From: Thermoplasmatales archaeon
GTDB taxonomy: Archaea; Thermoplasmatota; Thermoplasmata; Thermoplasmatales; GCA-001856825
Direction of reading: 5' to 3'
DNA: 12,672 nt
NCBI GenBank assembly: GCA_014874235.1
Contig: JACWAC010000023.1
Span: 1 to 12,672, forward strand
The position numbers were made by a program, and so were the translations under genes. Shown here piece by piece: positions 6,284 to 12,672 of this stretch. The notes beneath the pieces are model-generated. The model had not been told where the DNA came from and ran no database searches. It worked only from the letters and a program-made list of their open reading frames with translations. How positions within the stretch are numbered: position 1 is the stretch's first letter; each line of letters opens with the position of its first letter.

Positions 6284-8335
6284 TCATTTCCTTCGCCTAG
6301 TCAGAGCCAGAGCAAGTATAATGACCAAGAGGAGTAATACCAATGCACCCACCTCAACGTAGGGGATATGGCTAACATTCTGTACCAGATTTGTAACCTG
6401 AATGTGTGTAACCTTCAAAGAGGATATAGTGATGTTCGTGTAAAATGTGACGTATCCTGCAGCTGTTATCTTCAGGGAGTAGTTGCCAGGCTCTAATGAT
6501 ATGTTGTAATTTCCATCTGCTGCCCTATAAGTGGTCCCATTAACAACTATAAATGCATTTCCCGGTTTTATGCTTCCCACAAAATAACCATCCAGAATTG
6601 AGAATAAAACATTCTCAGTCGTCGCGTTTCCTCGCACGGTGACGGAACCAGTTGAAATAGCTGGACCGTAGCTGTTTACTCTAGGAATAATGAAATCGTA
6701 TGTACCATTGGTTACAGAAAAGGCGATTGAGTCATTAGTGGAATTCGAGCTCCCTTTCCCGTTCAATGTTACTGTCCACCTGGTCCCCTGGGGAAGACCG
6801 GATTCCACAAAAATTACATTGAACAGCTGTGGCATGAAAGTTACATACATTTTCAGTGAAGAGCCGTTGACTACGAACGTCCCAGAGCCGTTCACTGCGT
6901 GATATTCGTTGCTCGAGGAGTAAAAACTGTAATTGTAAGTGCCGTTCTGTAAGTCTAGGCTATAAGTACTGCCTGATATCGGACCAGAGCTCTGTCCGGA
7001 TACATTCAGATACCAGGTAACGCCGGACCTGAGTCCTGACTCAAGGAATTCCACAACATAAAGATCATTGGTAATGTTGTACTGCTTGCCGGCTGTCAGT
7101 GTCAGATTTCCCAGATCGGAGAATGTGCCACTGGAGTAATCGTAGAGTTTAATAGAGTACGTGCCGGGAAATAGCGAAACGTTAACCGTTCCGTTCTTGA
7201 AATCTGTGATGTTGGTATCGTTGATAAAAAGGGCCCCATTCTGGATGGTACTGAGAATTCTTAAGCCTGAAAGTTCACCTGCGTAGTATATCAGTTTCAA
7301 CGCACCCGGTCCGTTTGAAGCCTTAGAATATAGCTGGCCGTTTGTTTCGTTGTAAACACCTTGAGCACTGACATTATAAATCGATTCTGCAGTATCGCTT
7401 CCAAAATTGTACGCATTCTGGATCGATTGGTAGTTGTGTCCGTTGTAGTAATTAAGGGTCATATAAACGGACGAATTAACATCTTCTGTTTGACTCCCAT
7501 TTCCTGGACCCCCCATTATTAGTTCTGCATCATAGTAAGTACCGAATGGATTGTAGGTGCTTCCATCAACGTAGAAGGCGGGAGACGCATGTGTTTCCTT
7601 CGCAAACTGGAAGATTACGTTGTCATAGACAATCCAACCCCATCCATCATTGTAAAGAAAGTCGACCTCTGGCAGTCCCAAGATACTGCGAGCGGCGATC
7701 ATTTTGAGCTGTATTGCCGTAGGATAAGTCAATGAGATGTTGTTCCCTTTTAGAGATGAAGTGGCTAAATCATAGTAAAATGAAAAATTGCCGGCAGAGC
7801 TAAGGGTACCATTGCCTATTAAGCTGGAGTTGTAAACCGCTGCATGCTGGCTGGAAAGATTCCATACATTGTCGAGGAAAGACACTTCGTTGTTGGAAGT
7901 ATTGACGTAAGCCACGTTCTGTACCCAGTAGTCATATTGAATACCACTGCTAGTGAAAACTAGGTTGAGATTCAGTTGGAATGTCATGTTTCCTAGAACG
8001 TCTACTGCAGTGGAGTTCATGGTTGAGAGTGAGTATAGACTTATAATCCCAAGGAATGATGTAGTCGAATAATTATACGGGGTTCCACCGTATCCTAGCC
8101 CGTAGTCAGCTATACCCATCGGTGCAGGCTCAGCTGAATAACTGCTAAATGGATTTACGTGGTATTCCTGTGCATTAAACGGTTGTGATGAATTTGGTAT
8201 TTCCAAAGGCACAGTCTGTTTTCCTTTCTCTCCGGAATTTGGAGCGACAGAGAAGAGTACGGTCGAAGAGAATAATACTAAAAAGACCGTGCAGATAATG
8301 ATGGTCTGCCTGATCAGATTCCGTTGAGCTTTCAT
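6284..8335 (-). CDS. Thermopsin-family acid protease with anchored C-terminal stalk
   Basis: A 683-residue exported protein. Residues 11-30 form a signal peptide core after a basic start (MKAQRNLIRQ). Thermopsin (peptidase family A5) motifs follow: SAEPAPMGIADYGLGYGG (67-84), TTSFLGIISLYSL (91-103), FQLNLNLVF (119-127), YDYWVQNVAY (134-143) and SFLDNVWNLS (152-161). Thermopsins are secreted proteases active in hot acid. After about residue 420 come Ig/PEGA-like modules: a repeated element (VVEFLESGLRSGVTWYLNV at 427-445 and NVIFVESGLPQGTRWTVTL at 506-524) and a carboxypeptidase-regulatory-like segment (592-630). The end is a single membrane helix (about 660-678) followed by TRRRK. Many N-x-S/T sequons suggest glycosylation. 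Sulfolobus thermopsin is about 340 residues, so this is a long, membrane-held version. A TATA box about 30 bases upstream supports the start. Confidence 0.88.
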   Translation of the reverse strand: MKAQRNLIRQTIIICTVFLVLFSSTVLFSVAPNSGEKGKQTVPLEIPNSSQPFNAQEYHVNPFSSYSAEPAPMGIADYGLGYGGTPYNYSTTSFLGIISLYSLSTMNSTAVDVLGNMTFQLNLNLVFTSSGIQYDYWVQNVAYVNTSNNEVSFLDNVWNLSSQHAAVYNSSLIGNGTLSSAGNFSFYYDLATSSLKGNNISLTYPTAIQLKMIAARSILGLPEVDFLYNDGWGWIVYDNVIFQFAKETHASPAFYVDGSTYNPFGTYYDAELIMGGPGNGSQTEDVNSSVYMTLNYYNGHNYQSIQNAYNFGSDTAESIYNVSAQGVYNETNGQLYSKASNGPGALKLIYYAGELSGLRILSTIQNGALFINDTNITDFKNGTVNVSLFPGTYSIKLYDYSSGTFSDLGNLTLTAGKQYNITNDLYVVEFLESGLRSGVTWYLNVSGQSSGPISGSTYSLDLQNGTYNYSFYSSSNEYHAVNGSGTFVVNGSSLKMYVTFMPQLFNVIFVESGLPQGTRWTVTLNGKGSSNSTNDSIAFSVTNGTYDFIIPRVNSYGPAISTGSVTVRGNATTENVLFSILDGYFVGSIKPGNAFIVVNGTTYRAADGNYNISLEPGNYSLKITAAGYVTFYTNITISSLKVTHIQVTNLVQNVSHIPYVEVGALVLLLLVIILALALTRRRK

Positions 8336-8360
8336 TGTTTGTCAGTGGAAACATTACTAC

Positions 8361-8370
8361 GCATATATTT
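8361..8370 (-). promoter_or_regulatory. TATA box of the thermopsin-like gene
   Basis: AAATATATGC on the - strand, centred about 30 bases before ATG 8335. It predicts a leader of only a few bases. It may also drive the downstream B3/B4 gene. Confidence 0.55.
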
Positions 8371-8482
8371 CTTGTCTCGCTGATCGCACGAAGAGTTAGA
8401 TCCTGTATTTTCCAAGGGATCTTGTCCCGTGTCGGCAGTTTTGAATTGGTAACCTGGAGTACCGATCGATTTTCAATTTGTT

Positions 8483-9940
8483 CTAGAAAGTCCGGTTGCT
8501 ATAGTTGGGTGGTTCACTCAGAAGCATCACATTGTGAGGATGACTTTCGATTATTCCTGCTTGGGTCACAATAACGAATTTGCCGTTCTCTCTGAGAGTC
8601 GCAATTGTCGGAGAACCGGTATAGCCCATTCCAGATTTCAATCCGCCTATAAGTTGAAAGACGGTGTCAGCGACCTTCCCCTTGTAAGGGACAGCGCCCT
8701 CAACTCCCTCGGGGACGAATTTGCCAGATCCCAATTTACCGTACCTGTCGTTCTCTCCTCCCATTACAGCCCCGAGCGAGCCCATTCCTCTGTAGGTTTT
8801 GTATCTCCTTCCCGATATGTTTATCTCTGTGCCGGGCGCTTCATCAGTTCCTGCCAAAAGAGACCCTAGCATAACGCTACTTGCTCCAGCGGCAATAGCC
8901 TTAACTATATCACCCGAGTAGCGAATTCCACCATCCGCAACGATTGGAATTCCGTGCTTCTCAGCAGTCTCAGCAGTCTGTGCAACTGCTGTGAGTTGAG
9001 GGACCCCTATTCCAGCTACGATTCTCGTTGTACATATTGAACCGGGTCCAACTCCCGTTCTGATTCCATCCACCTCTGCAGAGATAAGATCCTCCGCTGC
9101 CTGAGATGTAGCTATGTTTCCTGCAATAATGTCAATGTCTATCTCCCTTTTCATCCGCTTCACCGAATCTATCAGGTCAAGATTATGTCCGTGTGCACTA
9201 TCGACCACAATCACATCCGCGCCTGCCTCCTGAAGTTTCTTGGCCCTTTCCATGTCGAAAGCTCCCACCGCACCTCCAACCAGTAGTTTTCCCTCCTCAT
9301 CCCTAACGGCTAGGGGATACTGTTCCCTTTTCATTATGTCTTTTGCAGTTATGAGACCTACTAGATTTCCTGAACCATCTACAAGGGGCAGCTTTTCTAT
9401 CTTCTTCCTGTTCATTATTTCCAGCGCCTGCTCCATGGAGAAATCGACATTTCCGGTTACGACTTCCTTAGTCATTACATCCTGGACCCTTTGTACGCTT
9501 TCCTTCAAGAATCTGATATCTCTGTTTGTAAGAATCCCCACCAACTTGTTATTGAGGATTACAGGCAGACCGGCAATTCTTTTTTCCTTCATCAGTTTTA
9601 TAGCATCCTGGATAGATGTTTCTGGACTTACTGTATACAAATCCCGTATTATCAGCGATTCCTCCCTCTTGACTTTCTGAATCATTTCTGCTTGCACCTC
9701 TTTCTTGTTGTTCCTGTGAATTATTCCGATACCTCCCAGTCTTGCAAGGGCTATTGCCATTTCTGCTTCCGATACCGTATCCATTGGAGATGAAACGATG
9801 GGAATATTGAGTTTAATGTGTCGGGTAAGGGCGGATTCAACGCTGACACCCTTAGGTTCTATCCTGCTTGGACCCGGAATCAGGAGAACGTCATCATAGG
9901 TATAACCCATTGCCGCTCGTTCAAGTTTTGATATAAACAT
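8483..9940 (-). CDS. guaB: Inosine-5'-monophosphate dehydrogenase
   Basis: A 485-residue IMP dehydrogenase, which oxidises IMP to XMP with NAD+, the committed step of guanine nucleotide synthesis. Counting from ATG 9940: YTYDDVLLIPGPS (13-25), two CBS domains inserted at about 97-205 (first VSPETSIQDAI, second TGNVDFSMEQALEIM), VDSAHGHN (246-253), GPGSICTTR (298-306) with catalytic Cys303, DGGIR (336-340), the RGMGS loop (384-388), and the flap Arg399-Tyr400. The tail ESHPHNV is typical. The length is normal. Start: an in-frame TTG at 9979 is possible, but MFISKLERAA aligns with the family N-terminus, and a TTTTATTA box lies about 23 bases before ATG 9940, consistent with a leaderless mRNA. 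I see no clear T-run terminator after the stop. The call is very sure. Confidence 0.97.
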   Translation of the reverse strand: MFISKLERAAMGYTYDDVLLIPGPSRIEPKGVSVESALTRHIKLNIPIVSSPMDTVSEAEMAIALARLGGIGIIHRNNKKEVQAEMIQKVKREESLIIRDLYTVSPETSIQDAIKLMKEKRIAGLPVILNNKLVGILTNRDIRFLKESVQRVQDVMTKEVVTGNVDFSMEQALEIMNRKKIEKLPLVDGSGNLVGLITAKDIMKREQYPLAVRDEEGKLLVGGAVGAFDMERAKKLQEAGADVIVVDSAHGHNLDLIDSVKRMKREIDIDIIAGNIATSQAAEDLISAEVDGIRTGVGPGSICTTRIVAGIGVPQLTAVAQTAETAEKHGIPIVADGGIRYSGDIVKAIAAGASSVMLGSLLAGTDEAPGTEINISGRRYKTYRGMGSLGAVMGGENDRYGKLGSGKFVPEGVEGAVPYKGKVADTVFQLIGGLKSGMGYTGSPTIATLRENGKFVIVTQAGIIESHPHNVMLLSEPPNYSNRTF

Positions 9941-9958
9941 AAACCTAAATGTATTTGA

Positions 9959-9966
9959 TAATAAAA
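9959..9966 (-). promoter_or_regulatory. TATA-like box of guaB
   Basis: TTTTATTA on the - strand, centred about 23 bases before ATG 9940. The spacing fits transcription starting at or next to the start codon. Confidence 0.5.
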
Positions 9967-9979
9967 TGTTATCCAACAA

Positions 9980-10290
9980 ACTGCTCTGATATTATGGTTA
10001 GTAGCGTACACACCTTTGAGGGTCTAGATTGCCAGATTGTAGCCGCCTCCCTAATACACCTATCTGAGGCTTTCCCTCACGAAATTTAATCCAAGGATCG
10101 TTTATACGTGTTCCCCCAATCAGAGCACAGGTGCTTTCCATCTGTGGAATTAGCGAAGCCATTCCTGGCACACGATTCCTGATCGTATCAGTGAAAGGGG
10201 ACTCTAATATCCCATTGGAATGCTTCATACTAAATCTAGCGATGCCCTTCGCTATCAAGCATAATGTCACAGGAATTAACTCAAAATTGT
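9980..10290. other. Gene-poor intergenic stretch with a doubtful ORF
   Basis: About 310 bases lie between the divergent guaB and thiamine promoters. The - strand holds a 90-codon frame at 9998-10270 (GTG start, stop TAA). I see no upstream ribosome-binding site, no family motif and no hydrophobic pattern, and its composition looks random. An ATG at 9995 on the + strand opens only 31 codons. I do not recognise SRP RNA, RNase P RNA, a tRNA or a repeat here. It may be a decayed gene or plain regulatory spacer. Confidence 0.5.
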
Positions 10291-10298
10291 TTTATATG
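10291..10298 (+). promoter_or_regulatory. TATA box of the thiamine operon
   Basis: TTTATATG, with A/T-rich flanks, is centred about 26 bases before the GGGG that opens the conserved riboswitch core at 10320. Normal archaeal spacing places the transcript start at about 10317-10321. Confidence 0.55.
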
Positions 10299-10311
10299 CT
10301 GTACTGATTGA

Positions 10312-10401
10312 CTTTTACAGGGGAGCTCGCTGATGCGGGCTGAGAGGATCGAGCAGATCGACCCAACGAACCTGACCCAGATAATACTGGCGGAGGGAAA
10401 G
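10312..10401 (+). promoter_or_regulatory. TPP riboswitch (THI element)
   Basis: The conserved thiamine pyrophosphate aptamer is recognisable from end to end. GGGG (10320-10323) pairs with CCC (10362-10364). A 6-bp hairpin GCTCGC-TGAT-GCGGGC spans 10325-10340. The pyrimidine-sensing CTGAGA is at 10340-10345. A variable GATC/GATC hairpin lies at 10347-10359. GAACCTGA is at 10368-10375. The pyrophosphate-arm CCAGATAATACTGG is at 10377-10390, and the end is GCGGAGGGAAAG. A weak closing P1 can be drawn between 10312-10316 and 10397-10401. The ribosome-binding site GGAGG (10392-10396) lies within the aptamer 3' end and the ATG is at 10404. This suggests TPP binding hides the start site and represses translation of the thiamine-binding protein. 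The class is very sure; the mechanism is inferred from geometry. Confidence 0.95.
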
Positions 10402-10403
10402 AA

Positions 10404-11504
10404 ATGAGTAATGAAGTAATAAAGAAAAAAAGAAGCTACACGGTATATATAGTCATTGGCATAGTTTTAGTTGCGACAGCTATGGTGTACGTCGCTTATC
10501 CATCCATCGTGCCGTCACAAGAGCCAACGATTAATGTGTTGACATATAGTTCGTTTTTCCAATATGGTGAAAACCCGAACCAGACCCTCAACTACATAGT
10601 TAACAACTTTGAGCAATGGTATCACGTCAAGGTCAACATAGAAAACGGATCAGGTGATTTGTACGATCAGATCGTCCAAACAAAAGGTAGTGGATACGAC
10701 ATAGTCATTGGGTTGAACAATATTGATTCCTATCTGGCTGCAAACAGTGGCCTTCTGTTCCGGTTCAATGTCAGCAATGAAACTTATCTCAACCATTCAC
10801 TCTTCACCTTCATTCAGTCATCCGGGTACGTGATTCCGTACGAATACTCGCCGCTTACCAGCGACTACAATCTCTCTGGACCGATTAACTCAACCATACT
10901 GAAGAATCTTTCTTTTTCTGATTTCAACAACTCAACTATAGCTAACCAGTACATACTTGAAAATCCAACCACGAGCATAAATGGAGAGGACTTCCTGCTT
11001 GGACAAATCGCGTTCTATAAGGGAGTGCTTAACGCCAGTTGGACATCGTTCTGGAACCAATCGAAAGGTATTCAGTTTACTCAGGACTGGGACTCAGGGT
11101 TTTCACTTTTTGAGAACGGGCCAAGGCAGATGTTTTTCTCATATGCAACAGACCCAGCCTACAATGCTTATTTCAATTACTCGGCGATAGGGACCACTGC
11201 CTTTCACTACAAAGGCAAGAGTTATGCCTGGATGCAGGTGCTTGGTGTTGGAATCTTAAACTCTTCAAAGCACAAGAACATAGACGAGAAATTCGTAAAC
11301 TGGCTTCTGGGCGAAAAGGTTCAAGATCTCATACCACTGAACGAATGGACTTATCCGGCCAGCATGAACGTCACCTTGCCGTCCATATACTCGGTGAATC
11401 CTCCTATCACATCCATAATCCCACTGAATGCATATCTTAACATGACCATGGCATCAAAGAACATCGCAGCCTGGTCTCTAGAGTGGAGTTCAATTGAAAC
11501 GTAA
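10404..11504 (+). CDS. thiB: Thiamine ABC transporter, substrate-binding protein (ThiB-like)
   Basis: A 366-residue extracytoplasmic binding protein for thiamine or its phosphates. A basic start (KKKR, 7-10) and one hydrophobic helix (about 12-33) make an uncleaved anchor or signal; no lipobox cysteine is present. The mature part opens with INVLTYSSF (43-51). Further ThiB-type motifs are GSGYDIVIGLNN (95-106) and ENPTTSINGEDFLL (186-199), the latter resembling the DPRTSxxGxxFL of family members. Others are FFSYATDPAYN (253-263) and the C-terminal WLLGEKVQ (300-307) with IPLNEWTYP (310-318), supplying aromatic residues for the pocket. Many N-x-S/T sequons suit a glycosylated surface protein. 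The ATG follows the riboswitch GGAGG by seven bases. The riboswitch and the overlapping permease gene make thiamine the likely ligand; residue-level specificity is not proven. Confidence 0.9.
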   Translation: MSNEVIKKKRSYTVYIVIGIVLVATAMVYVAYPSIVPSQEPTINVLTYSSFFQYGENPNQTLNYIVNNFEQWYHVKVNIENGSGDLYDQIVQTKGSGYDIVIGLNNIDSYLAANSGLLFRFNVSNETYLNHSLFTFIQSSGYVIPYEYSPLTSDYNLSGPINSTILKNLSFSDFNNSTIANQYILENPTTSINGEDFLLGQIAFYKGVLNASWTSFWNQSKGIQFTQDWDSGFSLFENGPRQMFFSYATDPAYNAYFNYSAIGTTAFHYKGKSYAWMQVLGVGILNSSKHKNIDEKFVNWLLGEKVQDLIPLNEWTYPASMNVTLPSIYSVNPPITSIIPLNAYLNMTMASKNIAAWSLEWSSIET

Positions 11505-12672
11505 CCTGAAGATACCCTTGATTTACGTTACTGGATATGTGACTATTGTAGTACTGATACCCTTGATTTTCTTGTTTTACTATTCTATTCACTTTTCGGA
11601 GTCCAGGTTGTTCTTCCGGGTACTATCCTCATCCGTAGAACAATCATTTCTCCAGGCGACCGTCTCCACGGCAATTTCGCTGGCAGTTGGACTGCTGTAT
11701 GGAATTCTGTTGGTCATCTATAATGGCAGATACAAGGGCGTCATCATCTCCTTACTGCTAGTCACATACGTCTTGCCTGGCCTTATCATGTCTCTCGGAA
11801 TCATTTCTCTCTTCGGATTTTCCGCGAGGTTCTGGGAAATAATCTATGGGAACGTCATCTATAATTCACCCATGATTGCCGTACTTGCCTACTCAACTGG
11901 CAACTCCACAAGCATCAAAGAGGTGTACTCTGCGAAAACCCTCGGCGCAAGAGATTCTCACATAATCTCGAAATTTTACCTTCCAAACTCCCTGAGAGGT
12001 GGTCTGCTCGGGGGAATCCTGACATTCATTCTGTCGTTCGAGGGGTTCAGTCTGCCATTGATAATTGGTGGACCTTCATATTCCACTCTGGAAGTGATGA
12101 TTTATGAATTTAAGAACATATTCCCATCCTTTGGTCAATTCCCGTTCGCCAATGCTTCTTTCTTGGGACTTATGCAGGTTGCCATACTCATAATTCCGCT
12201 GTACGCATATCTGTCAATTAATGCAAGTTCTCGCAGAAACGAGTCGAGTCTTCCAAATCCACTCAATCGATACAACAGGGGTGCAATCGCAGGACTAGTG
12301 GTATTCCTAATTTTTGTCCTGATGCCTCTGTTCGGGATGTTCACAAAATATCCCCTCTGGCAGATCAACCCTGCACTTGTCGCACGCAAACTACAGATCT
12401 CCATACCAGTTTTGCTTGGCAACACCATAATATTTTCGTTCGTCAGCACTTTCATTGCGTTCATGATATCGATCATCTTGACGGTATATAGGCTCTCTCT
12501 TCGGAACCAGTTCTACGTGATGCTGCCCTTGATCTTTTCGCCAGTGACTCTTGCGCTTTCATACTTTCTGGTCTATGGGGGAAGCATTCCAACCAGCATA
12601 CTGATCATACTCATATTCACGGTACTGTTGGTTCCACTTAATTTAAGGATGTTGCACCAGTCTGTAGAGACC
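11494..12672 (+). CDS. thiP: Thiamine ABC transporter, permease (ThiP-like, 3'-truncated by window edge)
   Basis: An open frame of 393 codons running off the window. It begins at TTG 11494, overlapping the end of the binding-protein gene by 11 bases. A GGAG at 11485-11488 sits five bases upstream, and an in-frame TAG at 11479 excludes an earlier start, so TTG is well supported. The product is very hydrophobic. The first permease module includes TM segments at about 9-30, 56-75 and 82-109. It carries the EAA loop, EVYSAKTLGARDSHIISKFY (143-162), with conserved Glu143, Ala147 and Gly151, which contacts the ATPase. A second module begins at about residue 263 (GAIAGLVVFLIFVLMPLF, then 312-331 and 341-360). 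This two-module, about 12-helix plan matches ThiP/iron-type permeases. The second EAA loop and the ATPase gene are expected beyond the edge. Confidence 0.9.
   Translation, partial: MKRNLKIPLIYVTGYVTIVVLIPLIFLFYYSIHFSESRLFFRVLSSSVEQSFLQATVSTAISLAVGLLYGILLVIYNGRYKGVIISLLLVTYVLPGLIMSLGIISLFGFSARFWEIIYGNVIYNSPMIAVLAYSTGNSTSIKEVYSAKTLGARDSHIISKFYLPNSLRGGLLGGILTFILSFEGFSLPLIIGGPSYSTLEVMIYEFKNIFPSFGQFPFANASFLGLMQVAILIIPLYAYLSINASSRRNESSLPNPLNRYNRGAIAGLVVFLIFVLMPLFGMFTKYPLWQINPALVARKLQISIPVLLGNTIIFSFVSTFIAFMISIILTVYRLSLRNQFYVMLPLIFSPVTLALSYFLVYGGSIPTSILIILIFTVLLVPLNLRMLHQSVET

Noticed and set aside
6284..8335. S-layer protein or adhesin as the main identity of the large exported protein
   Set aside because: The C-terminal modules would fit, but the N-terminal half carries the thermopsin motif series in order.
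9941..9979. 13-residue N-terminal extension of GuaB (TTG start)
   Set aside because: It overlaps the likely promoter box and does not match IMP dehydrogenase N-termini.
9998..10270. 90-codon open frame on the - strand as a real gene
   Set aside because: GTG start without ribosome-binding site, no family motifs, and composition that looks random; kept only as part of the intergenic description.

Overview
The window looks like chromosomal DNA of a Thermoplasmata (Thermoplasmatales-like, probably acidophilic) archaeon. The evidence is an archaeal MCM helicase, an archaea-specific DUF424 protein, a thermopsin-family secreted protease with repeated 'ESGL..G..W' stalk modules, archaeal TATA-type promoters close to start codons, an intron-containing tRNA-Tyr with C1-G72, and a TPP (THI-box) riboswitch, which among archaea is best known from Thermoplasma relatives. 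The genus is not determined. No insertion sequence, CRISPR array or phage module is visible.

Region 1 (1-2514, + strand): the 3' two thirds of mcm, a doubtful 41-codon ORF, a DUF424 gene and a folP-like dihydropteroate synthase, tightly spaced and probably one transcript. Region 2 (2572-5170, - strand): a membrane proton-pumping pyrophosphatase with the K+-independent signature, and upstream of it a SepF-like cell-division protein. Each has its own promoter and an oligo-T terminator. Region 3 (5327-6211): tRNA-Tyr (+) with a 29-nt intron, facing a convergent gene for a free-standing PheRS-type B3/B4 (editing-like) protein. Region 4 (6284-9940, - strand): a thermopsin-like surface protease with a C-terminal anchor, and IMP dehydrogenase (guaB). 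Region 5 (9980-10290) is a gene-poor stretch with only a doubtful ORF. Region 6 (10291-12672, + strand): promoter, TPP riboswitch, a ThiB-like thiamine-binding protein and a ThiP-like permease that runs off the window. This is a TPP-repressed thiamine uptake operon.

Most of the window is housekeeping: replication, folate and purine metabolism, proton energetics, division, tRNA. The accessory and environment-facing parts are the thermopsin protease and the thiamine importer. I see no convincing new multi-gene system. The points most worth a second look are the architecture of the archaeal TPP riboswitch (its inferred transcription start lies at the aptamer edge and its ribosome-binding site lies inside the aptamer 3' end), the B3/B4 protein beside tRNA-Tyr, a duplicated T-arm sequence just after that tRNA, the anchored thermopsin, and a DHPS with an altered active-site loop.
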